DNA of 64,000 bases from Streptococcus rubneri (GCF_004785935.1 NZ_SRRP01000003.1:48641-112640), one strand, 5' to 3'. Counted from the first letter of the stretch, positions 8,942-18,683 are shown. Notes: generated by a model not told the origin, from the letters alone. Made by a program: numbers and translations.

Positions 8942-9952
8942 ATGAGTGAACGGACGTATTCTCAAGTAAATACCGGGATTAGTGTACGTGAAGCTAGTTT
9001 TTTGAGCCCAGCTCAGTTTGATGCCCTTCTGAACAGTTCCGATGCAGAAGCGCGTGCTAATCTCTTGCAAGGGACGGCCTATGCCTTGGAGGCAGATCAA
9101 CTGCGTCAAGTCCAAGTGGTCGAGCAAGCCTTGATGAAGCACCTTCTAGCTGAGTACGATTGGGCTTATCAGGTAGCTCCAAACCCAGCAGTGGTCGACC
9201 TCTTTGCCCTCAAGTACACCTATCACAATCTCAAGGTCTTCTTGAAAGAGCGAGCAACGGGGCGGGAGTTGAATTTCTTGTTATTGGATGCAGGTCCCTA
9301 TTCCTTAGCGGTTCTTGAACAAGTATCCAAGACCTTTTCTTCAGAGAACTGCCCAGAGTTTATGGCTCAAGAAGTAGCAGCGACCTGGCAGGAATATGTC
9401 GACTATCAGGATATTCGGGTTTTGGAGATTGGTATGGATCTAGCTTACTTTGATCATCTCAAACGCTTGGCGAAAGATCTCGGGCATCCGCTTTTAGAAT
9501 CCCTAGTCACCTTGACCATTGATTGTTACAATGTCATCACAGTTGAGCGGGCTCTCAGCTTGAAAAAGCCACGCAGCTTTATGAAGCAACTCTTGTCTGA
9601 TGCAGGTACCCTGTCAGCAGGAGAAGTCATCCAGCATGTGGAGCAGGGGCATCTCATCAGTTGGTTCCAACAAGTCAATCCCCTGCCTTATGATGTGGAA
9701 TTGACTCGGTATGAAGAGCAGATGCGAGCAGGCAGAGTGACCGCTGAGACAGTGGAATACCTGGAGCATGTGATCAAGTACCGGATTTTAGAACAAGCTT
9801 CCTTTGAGACAGACGGTCCCTTACCCTTAGCTCGCTATCTTTTCGGAAAAGAGCTGGAGGTGAAGAATCTTCGTTTGGTCTTAACGGGGCTAGATAATCA
9901 GCTTCCAATTGACAAAATAAAAGAAAGGATGAGACCGATCTATGGCCAGTAA
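8942..9952 (+). CDS. ntpC: V-type ATP synthase subunit C (d subunit)
   Basis: The 336-residue product matches the funnel-shaped d/C subunit that sits on the rotor ring and links it to the central stalk. Typical segments are SVREASFLS near residue 15, FALKYTYHNLKVFLK near residue 85, and a final KNLRLVLTGL. All-helical, no membrane segment. Start ATG follows AGGAGG by 5-6 nt. It overlaps ntpF by 11 nt. Confidence 0.9.
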   Translation: MSERTYSQVNTGISVREASFLSPAQFDALLNSSDAEARANLLQGTAYALEADQLRQVQVVEQALMKHLLAEYDWAYQVAPNPAVVDLFALKYTYHNLKVFLKERATGRELNFLLLDAGPYSLAVLEQVSKTFSSENCPEFMAQEVAATWQEYVDYQDIRVLEIGMDLAYFDHLKRLAKDLGHPLLESLVTLTIDCYNVITVERALSLKKPRSFMKQLLSDAGTLSAGEVIQHVEQGHLISWFQQVNPLPYDVELTRYEEQMRAGRVTAETVEYLEHVIKYRILEQASFETDGPLPLARYLFGKELEVKNLRLVLTGLDNQLPIDKIKERMRPIYGQ

Positions 9953-10262
9953 AACGCAAAAAATTGCCGTTGTAGGAAATCGTGATGCTATCCTTCCTTT
10001 TCAAATGATTGGCTTTCAGACCTTTCCCGTAGCAGAAGCTCAAGAAACCATCAACACCTTACGTCACTTGAGCCAAGAAGATTTTGGCATCATCTATCTG
10101 ACGGAGGATATGGCTCAGGAAATCCCAGATACCATTGCCCACTACGATCGGCAAGTAACCCCAGCCGTCATCTTGATTCCTACTCATAAGGGCTCGACTG
10201 GACTGGGACGGCAACGCATTCGCGATAATGTCGAAAAAGCAGTAGGACAGGATATTTTATGA
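9942..10262 (+). CDS. ntpF: V-type ATP synthase subunit F
   Basis: A 106-residue Rossmann-like stalk subunit. It shows IAVVGNRDAILPFQMIGF at the N-terminus (residues 8-25), the segment DFGIIYLTEDMA in the middle and a PAVILIPTHKGS strand-turn, all typical of the family. It plugs into subunit D in the central rotor stalk. The stop codon overlaps the start of the next gene (ATGA), a sign of coupled translation with the acetyltransferase. Confidence 0.9.
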   Translation: MASKTQKIAVVGNRDAILPFQMIGFQTFPVAEAQETINTLRHLSQEDFGIIYLTEDMAQEIPDTIAHYDRQVTPAVILIPTHKGSTGLGRQRIRDNVEKAVGQDIL

Positions 10263-10963
10263 GAACAAATGAATTTGGTCAAGCGATTGGAGATGCACTG
10301 CCGGATTTTACACCGGGGCGCTTGCCAGCTATTGAGCGGATTGAGGGTCGCTATACCGTAATTGAGCGCCTGTCAAAAGAAAAACACGGGGCGGATCTTT
10401 ATCAGGTCTACGGGCCAGCCTCCCCAGCATCTATGTGGACCTATCTGTTCAAAGGCCCTGCCCGAAATGAAGAGGAGTGGGACCGCTTATTAGATGATCT
10501 CATGGCAGCCCAAGGTCGCTTTTACTATGCGATTGTAGACAAAGATTCGGGCAAGGCATTAGGGACTTTTTCTCTCATGCGGATCGATCCAGCCAACCGG
10601 GTGATCGAAGTCGGAGCAGTGACCTACTCACCAGCGCTCCAGAAGACTCGCATGGCAACCGAAGCCCAGTATCTGTTAGCACGCTATGTGTTTGAGGAGT
10701 TAGGCTACCGCCGCTATGAGTGGAAATGCGATGCCTTAAACCAAGCTTCTCGCAAAGCAGCTGAGCGCCTGGGTTTCACCTACGAAGGGTGTTTCCGTCA
10801 GGCTGTTGTTTATAAAGGTCGGACTCGAGACACAGATTGGTTGTCTATCATTGACCAAGAATGGCCAGCTATCAAAGAGCGTTTCGAAGCTTGGTTGGAT
10901 CCAAGCAATTTCGAGGCCAATGGTCAACAAAAGCAATCTCTAAGAGAGATAGCACAAAAGTAA
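10259..10963 (+). CDS. GNAT family N-acetyltransferase inside the V-ATPase operon
   Basis: The 234-residue protein resembles RimJ/RimL-type acetyltransferases. It has a core GTFSLMRIDPANRVIEVGAV strand pair (about residues 101-120), the acetyl-CoA loop region (QKTRMATEAQYLLARYVF) and the typical ending KCDALNQASRKAAERLGF (about residues 158-175). The acetyl-CoA loop lacks the full Q/RxxGxG/A signature. It starts on the ATGA overlap with ntpF and ends 33 bp before ntpA, so it is expressed with the pump. Its substrate is unknown; a V-ATPase subunit is possible but unproven. Confidence 0.8.
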   Translation: MRTNEFGQAIGDALPDFTPGRLPAIERIEGRYTVIERLSKEKHGADLYQVYGPASPASMWTYLFKGPARNEEEWDRLLDDLMAAQGRFYYAIVDKDSGKALGTFSLMRIDPANRVIEVGAVTYSPALQKTRMATEAQYLLARYVFEELGYRRYEWKCDALNQASRKAAERLGFTYEGCFRQAVVYKGRTRDTDWLSIIDQEWPAIKERFEAWLDPSNFEANGQQKQSLREIAQK

Positions 10964-10996
10964 AACAAAGAAACAAAGGATTCCCAGGAGGAATAC

Positions 10997-12787
10997 ATGA
11001 CTCAAGGAAAAATTATTAAAGTTTCCGGTCCCTTGGTGGTTGCATCAGGGATGCAGGAGGCCAATATCCAAGACATTTGCCGGGTCGGCGATCTTGGTTT
11101 GATTGGTGAAATTATTGAGATGCGTCGGGATGAAGCATCTATCCAAGTATATGAAGAAACGTCTGGAGTCGGTCCAGGAGAACCAGTGGTAACAACTGGA
11201 GCTCCCCTTTCTGTCGAGTTGGGACCAGGCTTGATTTCTCAGATGTTTGACGGGATCCAACGTCCCTTGGAACGTTTCCAAGAAGTCACCGCCAGCGATT
11301 TTTTGGTTCGTGGGGTGCAAGTTCCTAATCTCGATCGTGACACCAAATGGACCTTCGAACCAAGTGTAGCAGAAGGAACTGAGGTAGTCGCAGGAGACAT
11401 CGTTGGTACCGTTCAGGAGACCAATATGGTGGAACACCGCATCATGATACCATTTGGAGTCAGTGGACGTGTGACCAAGATCGCAGCAGGTTCTTACACA
11501 GTAGAAGAGCCGGTTTATGAGATCGAGCAGGCAGATGGCAGTCTCTTTACCGGAACCTTGATGCAAAAATGGCCAGTTCGTCGAGGCCGTCCCTTTGCAC
11601 AAAAACTGATTCCGGTAGAGCCTTTAGTCACAGGTCAACGGGTTATTGATACCTTCTTCCCTGTTACTAAAGGTGGAGCTGCAGCTGTTCCTGGTCCTTT
11701 CGGAGCTGGAAAAACAGTTGTGCAACACCAGGTGGCCAAGTTTGCCAATGTAGACATCGTGATTTATGTCGGTTGTGGGGAACGTGGAAATGAAATGACG
11801 GACGTTCTGAATGAATTTCCAGAATTGATTGATCCAACAACCGGCCAATCCATCATGCAACGGACGGTTCTGATCGCCAACACTTCGAATATGCCGGTGG
11901 CAGCGCGTGAAGCTTCCATCTACACAGGGATCACCATTGCCGAATATTTCCGTGATATGGGCTATTCCGTTGCCATCATGGCCGATTCTACATCGCGCTG
12001 GGCAGAAGCTCTTCGTGAAATGTCTGGTCGTCTAGAAGAAATGCCAGGGGATGAAGGTTACCCGGCCTACCTTGGTAGCCGGATTGCTGAGTACTACGAA
12101 CGGGCCGGTCGAGTCAAGACACTTGGAACCACTGCGCGTGAAGGCTCTATTACGGCGATCGGTGCCGTTTCTCCTCCGGGTGGAGATATCTCAGAGCCGG
12201 TGACCCAAAACACCCTGCGGATCGTCAAGGTCTTCTGGGGACTAGATGCTCAGTTGGCGCAGCGTCGCCATTTCCCAGCCATCAACTGGTTGAGTTCTTA
12301 TTCCCTTTACCAGGATGAGGTGGGCCAATATATCGATCAGCATGAGCAGATTAGCTGGGCAGAAAAAGTGACCCGCGCCATGAACCTGTTGCAAAAAGAG
12401 AGTGAATTGCAAGAAATCGTGCGTTTGGTTGGTCTGGATTCCTTGTCTGAAAAAGACCGCTTAACTATGAATGCGGCCAAGATGATCCGTGAAGACTACT
12501 TGCAACAAAATGCCTTTGATGAGGTCGATACCTATACTTCCTTTAGCAAGCAGGTTGCCTTGTTGACCAACATTTTGACCTTTGACCAAGAAAGTCAGAA
12601 AGCGCTAGAATTAGGGGCCTACTTCACAGAAATCATGGAAGGAACGGTAGACCTTCGGGACCGCATTGCCCGTAGCAAGTTCATCCATGAGGATCAGTTG
12701 GGCACCATCCAAGCCTTGAAAGAAGAAATCGTAGAATCCCTACACCAAATCGTAGCCCAAGGAGGAGTAGACAATGAGCGTGATTAA
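10997..12787 (+). CDS. ntpA: V-type ATP synthase catalytic subunit A
   Basis: This 596-residue subunit hydrolyses ATP in the V1 head. The Walker A loop is GPFGAGKT (about residues 233-240). The non-homologous region unique to A subunits (about residues 110-200) is present, and the conserved [20 protein letters not shown] stretch is near residues 334-353. Ribosome site CCAGGAGG. The end overlaps ntpB by 14 nt. It works with NtpB as the alternating hexamer. In a fermenting streptococcus it would mainly pump ions out at the cost of ATP. Confidence 0.96.
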   Translation: MTQGKIIKVSGPLVVASGMQEANIQDICRVGDLGLIGEIIEMRRDEASIQVYEETSGVGPGEPVVTTGAPLSVELGPGLISQMFDGIQRPLERFQEVTASDFLVRGVQVPNLDRDTKWTFEPSVAEGTEVVAGDIVGTVQETNMVEHRIMIPFGVSGRVTKIAAGSYTVEEPVYEIEQADGSLFTGTLMQKWPVRRGRPFAQKLIPVEPLVTGQRVIDTFFPVTKGGAAAVPGPFGAGKTVVQHQVAKFANVDIVIYVGCGERGNEMTDVLNEFPELIDPTTGQSIMQRTVLIANTSNMPVAAREASIYTGITIAEYFRDMGYSVAIMADSTSRWAEALREMSGRLEEMPGDEGYPAYLGSRIAEYYERAGRVKTLGTTAREGSITAIGAVSPPGGDISEPVTQNTLRIVKVFWGLDAQLAQRRHFPAINWLSSYSLYQDEVGQYIDQHEQISWAEKVTRAMNLLQKESELQEIVRLVGLDSLSEKDRLTMNAAKMIREDYLQQNAFDEVDTYTSFSKQVALLTNILTFDQESQKALELGAYFTEIMEGTVDLRDRIARSKFIHEDQLGTIQALKEEIVESLHQIVAQGGVDNERD

Positions 12788-14171
12788 AGAATACCGTACT
12801 GTCAGCGAAGTTGTTGGCCCCTTGATGATTGTCGATCAGGTTCAAGGGGTTCACTACAATGAACTCGTAGAAATCAAGCTCCATGACGGAACAACCCGTC
12901 AGGGACAAGTCCTCGAAGTCCAAGAAGACAAGGCCATGGTCCAACTCTTTGAAGGATCTAGCGGGATCAACTTGGAAAAAGCCAAGGTTCGCTTTACCGG
13001 ACGTCCCCTAGAACTTCCAGTGTCCGAAGACATGGTGGGCCGGATCTTTAACGGGATGGGCAAACCGATCGATGGTGGTCCAGAGATTATCCCAGAGAAG
13101 TACTTGGACATTGACGGTCAAGCCATCAACCCAGTATCACGGGACTATCCAGATGAATTTATCCAGACAGGAATCTCGGCCATTGACCACTTGAACACCT
13201 TGGTTCGGGGGCAAAAGCTTCCGGTATTCTCTGGATCAGGGCTTCCTCATAAAGAATTGGCTGCTCAAATTGCTCGCCAGGCGACAGTTCTCAATTCCGA
13301 AGAAAATTTCGCCGTGGTCTTTGCAGCCATGGGGATTACCTTTGAAGAAGCGGAGTTCTTTATGAACGATCTGCGGGAGACAGGAGCCATTGACCGCTCT
13401 GTCCTCTTCATCAACCTAGCTAATGACCCAGCTATCGAGCGGATTGCGACCCCTCGGATCGCCTTGACCGCGGCAGAATATTTGGCCTATGAAAAAGACA
13501 TGCACGTCTTGGTTATCATGACTGACATGACCAACTACTGTGAAGCCCTTCGGGAAGTCTCCGCTGCTCGCCGGGAGGTTCCAGGACGTCGGGGATATCC
13601 AGGGTATCTTTATACCAACCTCTCGACCCTCTACGAACGTGCGGGACGCTTGGTTGGGAAGAAGGGATCTGTGACTCAGATTCCAATCCTTTCCATGCCG
13701 GAGGATGACATCACCCACCCAATCCCTGACTTGACAGGCTACATCACCGAAGGTCAGATTATTCTGTCTCGTGATCTCTACAATAGTGGTTACCGTCCAC
13801 CGATCAATGTCCTTCCTTCCCTTTCTCGTTTGAAAGACAAGGGTTCTGGTGAAGGTAAGACTCGGAAAGACCATGCGGCGACCATGAACCAGCTCTTTGC
13901 GGCCTATGCTCAAGGGAAACAAGCAAAAGAGTTAGCTGTGGTTCTTGGAGAGTCTGCCTTGTCAGATACAGACAAGCTCTATGTCAAATTTACCGATCGT
14001 TTTGAGAAAGAATACATCAACCAAGGCTTTACTACCAATCGGACCATTCAAGAAAGTCTGGATCTAGGTTGGGAATTGCTGTCTATCTTGCCACGGACAG
14101 AGCTCAAGCGGATCAAGGATGATATGATTGATGAATACCTCCCAAAAACTTCCAAGGAAGCACAAGCCTAG
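12774..14171 (+). CDS. ntpB: V-type ATP synthase regulatory subunit B
   Basis: A 465-residue, non-catalytic partner of subunit A. It shows [15 protein letters not shown] (about residues 85-99), a degenerate nucleotide loop (SGSGLPHKE) in place of a true P-loop, and the family segment [18 protein letters not shown], which supplies the arginine to the catalytic site. The start lies inside the end of ntpA, with AGGAGG just upstream. Confidence 0.96.
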   Translation: MSVIKEYRTVSEVVGPLMIVDQVQGVHYNELVEIKLHDGTTRQGQVLEVQEDKAMVQLFEGSSGINLEKAKVRFTGRPLELPVSEDMVGRIFNGMGKPIDGGPEIIPEKYLDIDGQAINPVSRDYPDEFIQTGISAIDHLNTLVRGQKLPVFSGSGLPHKELAAQIARQATVLNSEENFAVVFAAMGITFEEAEFFMNDLRETGAIDRSVLFINLANDPAIERIATPRIALTAAEYLAYEKDMHVLVIMTDMTNYCEALREVSAARREVPGRRGYPGYLYTNLSTLYERAGRLVGKKGSVTQIPILSMPEDDITHPIPDLTGYITEGQIILSRDLYNSGYRPPINVLPSLSRLKDKGSGEGKTRKDHAATMNQLFAAYAQGKQAKELAVVLGESALSDTDKLYVKFTDRFEKEYINQGFTTNRTIQESLDLGWELLSILPRTELKRIKDDMIDEYLPKTSKEAQA

Positions 14172-14192
14172 GAGTAGAAAGGAGGAAGTCAA

Positions 14193-14816
14193 ATGGCACG
14201 ATTAAATGTCAAACCCACCCGGATGGAGTTAAATACCCTCAAAGAGCGTCTGAAGACAGCAACTAGAGGACATAAACTTCTCAAGGACAAGCGGGATGAA
14301 CTCATGCGACGCTTCATCGAATCGGTCCGTGAAAATGACCGCCTCCGCCAGAAGGTTGAGGCAGCTCTCATTGGCAATATGCAAGAATTTGTCCTCGCTA
14401 AATGTCTGGAGAATGACCTCATGGTTCAGGAAATCTTTGCAGTTCCGACGCGGGAGGTCAGCCTGCATATCGAGACGGAGAACATCATGAGTGTGCGCGT
14501 GCCCAAGATGCATGCTCATATCGATAATCCGTATGGAGACGATGAGGGAGACGTGGTTTACAGCTACGTGGCTTCCAATAGTCAGATGGATAGTACCATT
14601 CAAGAAATGGAAGAGCTCCTTCCAGACCTGTTGCGCTTAGCAGAGATTGAAAAGACCTGTCAGCTCATGGCGGATGAGATTGAAAAAACGCGCCGTCGGG
14701 TCAATGGACTGGAGTATGCGACCATTCCAGACCTCAAGGAAACCATCTATTATATCGAAATGAAACTCGAAGAAGCCGAACGAGCTAACCTCGTCAGAAT
14801 GATGAAGGTCAAATAA
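14193..14816 (+). CDS. ntpD: V-type ATP synthase subunit D
   Basis: A 207-residue central-stalk subunit. It begins with the conserved [19 protein letters not shown] and ends with a long helix (about residues 150-205) containing [18 protein letters not shown]. The two long helices form the rotating coiled coil within the A3B3 head. Ribosome site AAAGGAGG. It is the last gene of the operon. The first copy of a 111-bp repeat begins at its stop codon. Confidence 0.95.
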   Translation: MARLNVKPTRMELNTLKERLKTATRGHKLLKDKRDELMRRFIESVRENDRLRQKVEAALIGNMQEFVLAKCLENDLMVQEIFAVPTREVSLHIETENIMSVRVPKMHAHIDNPYGDDEGDVVYSYVASNSQMDSTIQEMEELLPDLLRLAEIEKTCQLMADEIEKTRRRVNGLEYATIPDLKETIYYIEMKLEEAERANLVRMMKVK

Positions 14817-15054
14817 GATACAAAGCCGTTAAGCAACTCAAAGGAAAATAGGAAATCCAACGACGAAGCGACCGCTTCTAGTTGGATTTATCTTTTTCCA
14901 AAGAGTTGTAGGCGTGTTCAGTTATAAGATACAAAGCCGTTAAGCAACTCAAAGGAAAATAGGAAATCCAACGACGAAGCGACCGCTTCTAGTTGGATTT
15001 ATCTTTTTCCAAAGAGTTGTAGGCGTGTTCAGTTATAAGATACAAAGCCGTTAA
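14814..15054. repeat. Tandem 111-bp structured repeat behind ntpD (two full copies and a 19-bp third)
   Basis: Copies occupy 14814-14924 and 14925-15035 and appear identical. A third start (15036-15054) stops after GATACAAAGCCGTTAA. Each unit can fold into a long imperfect stem: CAACTC pairs with GAGTTG, and an inner AAATCCAAC pairs with GTTGGATTT around a GACGAAGCGACCGCTTC loop. A related single copy lies at 54568-54670. With only two units and a full-length hairpin in each it is not a CRISPR. Function unknown. Confidence 0.85.
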
Positions 15055-15058
15055 AAAC

Positions 15059-15112
15059 AGCACCCCAAGTGATGTCTACAGGACATGACCTTGGGGTGCT
15101 ATTTTCTATTAG
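15059..15112 (+). terminator. Terminator after the V-ATPase operon and its repeats
   Basis: Strong stem AGCACCCCAAG/CTTGGGGTGCT (15059-15100) with an inner GTC..GAC pairing, followed by ATTTTCTATT. Confidence 0.85.
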
Positions 15113-15389
15113 CTCTCAACCTATGTATCGCTCTAAATGAGTCTGCTAAAGGTTATTTATGGGCAAAGGATAGCCTATGATAAATGTACAAATTCATTTG
15201 ATTTACCAAATAGCACTAGTTTTTAATAGATGTTAAAGAAATATGACAAGAAAAGAGAAATGTTACAAGTTAGGGACAGTTCGATTAAAAGAGGGTGGAG
15301 CTTATTTTTTGGAGAAAAATTGTGGTAAAATAGTAGACGTATTCATTTGGAGAAATCTCTCCAATAAATAAAAAATAAGGAAAGAATGT
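15113..15389 (+). promoter_or_regulatory. Upstream region and promoter of the LysM surface protein
   Basis: There is no gene in this stretch. An extended -10 (TGGTAAAAT, about 15323-15331) with a T-rich -35 region lies about 60 bp before the start. Several TGTTA-type hexamers (near 15230 and 15262) recall the direct repeats bound by WalR/VicR, which controls cell-wall LysM proteins in streptococci. Their spacing is imperfect, so this is only suggestive. Confidence 0.4.
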
Positions 15390-16538
15390 ATGAAAAACGT
15401 AAATAAAAAAGCTTTAATTGCTTCAACCGTTGCAATGGCAGTTTTGCCTTTTACCACTAGTAAAGCAGAAACAAACGGCGATTGGATTGCTCGTTCAGTA
15501 GATGAAATTCGTGCTGATATTTCAACTTCAGAAAACAAACAAACCTATACCATCAAATATGGAGATACCTTAAGCACGATTGCGCAAGCTTTGAATGTTG
15601 ATGTAACTGTTTTGGCAAACTTGAACCAAATCAGCAACATGGACTTGATTTTCCCAGGTACTGTTTTGACAACTACTGTCAATGATCAAAATCAAGTGAC
15701 AGGTGTAGAAATCCAAACACCTACAGCAGGAAATGCGGATGCATCCGTGACAACTTCAGCTGACTTGACCAATAACCAAATCAAAGTGGATAACCAAACG
15801 GTTGCAGTTGGCGATTTGACAAAACCAGTTGCTGTTGCAGACAACCAAGCTGTAGAAGTTTCTGATGCCCCTGCAATTGTAGCATCAGTAGCAGATAACG
15901 TAGCTGCATCTGTTGCTCCGGAGGCGGCTCCAGTATCTGAAACTCCAGCAGAAGTAGCGCCTGTAGCAGAAGAGGCACCGGCTCCTGTGGCAGAAGCTCC
16001 TGCACAACCTGCTGAAGAAGTAGTAGCAACCCCAGCAGCAGCTCCAGAGGCACCAGCTGAGCCAGTAGCTGAACCAGCGCCAGTCGTTGAAACTCCTGCT
16101 GAGCCAGAAGTAGCAAGTGTTGCATCAACTCCACAATACGGAGCACCAGCAGCGTTGGTGGATACAACGGCTTCAACCGCGACACCTACTTCAAATGAAG
16201 GTCTTCAACCTCAAGCGATTAAATTCAAAGAACAAGTAATAAATGAACTTGGCTTGACTGATATCGGTGGTTACCGTCCTGGTGATCCAGAAGATCACGG
16301 TAAAGGACTTGCGGTTGACGTCATGGTTCCAGAAAGCTCAGCAATCGGAGACCAAGTTGCTCAATATGCAATCGATCATATGCAAGAAAATGGAATTTCT
16401 TATATCATCTGGAAACAACGTTTCTATGCTCCGGTAAATAACATTTATGGACCAGCAAATACATGGAATGAAATGCCAGACCGTGGTAGCGTAACAGAAA
16501 ATCACTACGACCACGTACACGTGTCATTCTACGAATAA
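15390..16538 (+). CDS. Secreted LysM protein with LAS-like C-terminal domain (Sip-like)
   Basis: This 382-residue exported protein has a signal peptide (cleavage likely after SKA, residue 26) and one LysM domain (about residues 52-95, YTIKYGDTLSTIA) for peptidoglycan binding. A low-complexity Ala/Pro/Glu/Val linker (about residues 110-260) and a C-terminal domain (about 268-382) follow. The latter has HGKGLAVDV (His303, Asp310) and HYDHVHVSF (His375, His377), the spacing of a zinc site in the LAS/M15-like fold. It resembles the group B streptococcal surface immunogenic protein Sip. Hydrolase activity is inferred and not shown. Confidence 0.88.
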   Translation: MKNVNKKALIASTVAMAVLPFTTSKAETNGDWIARSVDEIRADISTSENKQTYTIKYGDTLSTIAQALNVDVTVLANLNQISNMDLIFPGTVLTTTVNDQNQVTGVEIQTPTAGNADASVTTSADLTNNQIKVDNQTVAVGDLTKPVAVADNQAVEVSDAPAIVASVADNVAASVAPEAAPVSETPAEVAPVAEEAPAPVAEAPAQPAEEVVATPAAAPEAPAEPVAEPAPVVETPAEPEVASVASTPQYGAPAALVDTTASTATPTSNEGLQPQAIKFKEQVINELGLTDIGGYRPGDPEDHGKGLAVDVMVPESSAIGDQVAQYAIDHMQENGISYIIWKQRFYAPVNNIYGPANTWNEMPDRGSVTENHYDHVHVSFYE

Positions 16539-16550
16539 TTAAGTCATACA

Positions 16551-16582
16551 AAAGAATCAGGATTATCCTGATTCTTTTTTTG
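16551..16582 (+). terminator. Terminator of the LysM protein gene
   Basis: Hairpin AAAGAATCAGGAT/CTGATTCTTT with a run of seven T. Confidence 0.9.
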
Positions 16583-16622
16583 TATAAAAATAAACCCCAT
16601 TTGATCAATGGGATTTATTGGA

Positions 16623-17795
16623 TTATAGGATAACATCAGATTTCTCTACTTGATAGAGAGCAGTACTCATGAATAAAACAATGACAAGAAGAATTAAAAT
16701 ACCAGGTGTCCAAGAGTGGAAGACTTGTTGGCTTGAACCAAACAAGACAGGTCCGAGAGCAGCAAAGATATATCCTCCTGTTTGAGCTAGTCCAGAGAGT
16801 TGAGCAGTTTTCTCAGGAGAGCTAGACTTCATGGAGAAGGTGACCATGAGGTAAGGGAATAAGATACTAGTAAAACTTCCAATTAGGAGATTGAGGATTA
16901 ACCAGTATACGAAATTGTCTGTCTTGACCAAAAGCATGGCAATTCCGGTAAAACCAGCTAAAACAGTCGTTATCAGCATGATGTGACGGTTTCGTGCAGA
17001 AAGGCTAGTGGTGAGACTTGGAATGGTCACAGAGAAGGGAATACTCATCAGGGTGAATACAGATGCTAAAATTCCGGCATTGGCTTGACTGATACCGGCC
17101 TGGGTCGCCATAGTAGGAAGCCAGGTCATCGTGGTATAGAACAAGAGAGACTGTAGACCACAGAAAAACATGATAGCCCAAACCTTGCTATTCTTATACC
17201 AGCTCTCTTTCTTGTCGTGTGGCGAAGAGCTTTGTTTCAAATAATGATTGTGACGAGTATTAGGGAGCCAGATCACAAGAGCAACCGCACAGACAAGGGT
17301 CAACACCCAGACCAGGCCTTGCCAGGAGGTAGCTTGAGTAATAGGAACAGCGACAGAAGAAGCTACCGCAGTAGACAAGCCCATTGCAGTGATATAGAGG
17401 GTTGTCAAGAAGCCAAGACGTTTTGGCTCATTGGCTTGGATTAAGCTAGGTAGAAGGACATTGATAAAGGCAATAGCAGCACCAATCAAAAGAGTTCCCA
17501 CATAGAGGAGAGGCAGATTAATGGTACGAAGAGCAGATCCAATCGTCATCAGGATCAAAACTCCGAGAAAAAGTCGCTCAATCCCAAAGCGTCTCGCCCA
17601 GCTAGTAGCAAAAGGAGAGAAAATAGCGAAGGTCAAGAGTGGCAGACTCGTCAAGAGACCGAGAGAGCTGACTTCGACCCCAAAGCTAGTAGCAATATCT
17701 GATAAGACAGTGGATAGGGTCGTAAATGGGGCCCGCAAGACCACTCCTAGTAAAAGGATCCCTGGAATGAGAAAACGTGAATGGTTTCGTTTCAT
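16623..17795 (-). CDS. MFS transporter, CynX/NimT family
   Basis: The 390-residue protein has twelve predicted membrane helices and a charged central loop (RHNHYLKQSSSPHDKKESWYKN, split here as about residues 180-203). The N-terminal pattern (RAPFTTLSTVLSDIATSF) is that of the CynX/NimT branch (cyanate or nitroimidazole type). The substrate cannot be told from sequence. The start has a consensus AAGGAGG. Its promoter is a 17-nt-spaced TTGCCT/TATAAT pair at 17863-17835. It faces the LysM gene convergently. Confidence 0.85.
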   Translation of the reverse strand: MKRNHSRFLIPGILLLGVVLRAPFTTLSTVLSDIATSFGVEVSSLGLLTSLPLLTFAIFSPFATSWARRFGIERLFLGVLILMTIGSALRTINLPLLYVGTLLIGAAIAFINVLLPSLIQANEPKRLGFLTTLYITAMGLSTAVASSVAVPITQATSWQGLVWVLTLVCAVALVIWLPNTRHNHYLKQSSSPHDKKESWYKNSKVWAIMFFCGLQSLLFYTTMTWLPTMATQAGISQANAGILASVFTLMSIPFSVTIPSLTTSLSARNRHIMLITTVLAGFTGIAMLLVKTDNFVYWLILNLLIGSFTSILFPYLMVTFSMKSSSPEKTAQLSGLAQTGGYIFAALGPVLFGSSQQVFHSWTPGILILLVIVLFMSTALYQVEKSDVIL

Positions 17796-17834
17796 AATGT
17801 ACCTCCTTATTCAAACATGAACAGCATCCGTATC

Positions 17835-17863
17835 ATTATAGCACAAGAACTTGGAGGAGGCAA
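17835..17863 (-). promoter_or_regulatory. Promoter of the MFS transporter gene
   Basis: On the minus strand: -35 TTGCCT, 17-nt spacer, -10 TATAAT. Confidence 0.7.
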
Positions 17864-18061
17864 AAGGAATTATCGGGGGATAAAGCTTGTAAAATAGCTG
17901 TTTTGCTTATAAATATAGTAAACAATAGAAAGATCGAACTGAAAAAATTTTTTGAAGGTTTTAAAACTTTTTTCGCACATATGTTTATAGGAACGTCGTT
18001 TTCGCTTCGCTCAAACTGCGTCAACGTATCTAAACTTGCCGATCCTCGTAAAGGTACGTAG
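17864..18061. other. Gene-free stretch between the MFS promoter and the small RNA
   Basis: No coding region was seen. A GC-rich patch around 17994-18055 (CGCTTCGCTCAAACTGCG and neighbouring AACGT repeats) stands out from the A/T-rich surroundings. It looks like the remnant of a dispersed intergenic repeat. Confidence 0.4.
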
Positions 18062-18156
18062 AAAAAAAGCCACCTGATTTGGTGGCCTTTATGGGAGATT
18101 ATTATGAAAAAGTTTAGGATTTTCTATCAAACAAAGTTAGGAGGTCTTCATTTGAT
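18062..18156 (-). ncRNA. CiaR-regulated small RNA candidate (csRNA type)
   Basis: On the minus strand a tandem CiaR box (CTTAAG-N5-TTTAAG, 18195-18179) lies exactly 10 nt before a -10 TATACT (18168-18163), the layout of streptococcal csRNA promoters. The predicted 95-nt transcript contains two stretches complementary to ribosome sites (ACCTCCTAACTTTG and AATCTCCC). It ends in a hairpin with arms GGCCACC/GGTGGC and a T run. It is clearly related to the RNA at 39683-39779. In pneumococcus such RNAs are induced by CiaRH and pair with target mRNA starts. Confidence 0.8.
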
Positions 18157-18335
18157 GATATTAGTATAAATCGGAAAACTTAAAGAAAACTTAAGATAAG
18201 TTCCTGTAATTTTAAATCAGTCTTAAGACGGATGGTTTGATTGTGACTGGAATCTGATCTCATTTTAGGTTAACTTGCATTATTGTCAGAATTGTGAGAA
18301 AATAGTTGTCATCAAATGAGGGAAAGGATAGCGAG

Positions 18336-18677
18336 ATGAGAGAGGATATCAAGATTAACGACCGTGCCCTAGCACTGGAGAAACAATTGATTGAAAAGTT
18401 AGAGCTTGTGTTTGATACAGATGTTGAATTGGATGTCTACAACCTCGGTTTGATTTACGAGTTGGATCTGGACGAAGAAGGAACCTGTAAGGTGGTTATG
18501 ACCTTTACCGATACTGCCTGTAGCTGTGCCGAGAGTCTTCCTATCGAAATCGTCGCTCGCCTGAAGGAGATTGAGGGGATTGAGGATGTCAAAGTAGAAG
18601 TAACTTGGTCGCCGGCTTGGAAAATTACTCGGATCAGTCGCTACGGGCGCATTGCCCTCGGATTACCCCCACGTTAA
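18336..18677 (+). CDS. MIP18/SufT-like Fe-S assembly factor (DUF59)
   Basis: A 113-residue single-domain protein. It contains LDVYNLGLIYELDL (about residues 30-43), the Cys motif TDTACSCAESLP (about residues 59-70) and the ending WSPAWKITRISRYGRIALG, all typical of DUF59 proteins that help metal-sulfur cluster assembly. ATG 18336 follows GGGAAAGGAT and is preferred over a TTG ten codons upstream. It converges on ilvD, itself an Fe-S enzyme. The neighbourhood fits, but co-function is only suggested. Confidence 0.8.
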   Translation: MREDIKINDRALALEKQLIEKLELVFDTDVELDVYNLGLIYELDLDEEGTCKVVMTFTDTACSCAESLPIEIVARLKEIEGIEDVKVEVTWSPAWKITRISRYGRIALGLPPR

Positions 18678-18683
18678 AAAATT

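Noticed and set aside
14814-15054. CRISPR array
   Set aside because: Two adjacent identical 111-bp units without spacers and no cas genes.
15781-16185. 134-codon Leu/Gln-rich reading frame on the minus strand of the LysM gene
   Set aside because: It is the mirror of the Ala/Pro/Glu repeat linker; no ribosome site and codons dictated by the sense gene.
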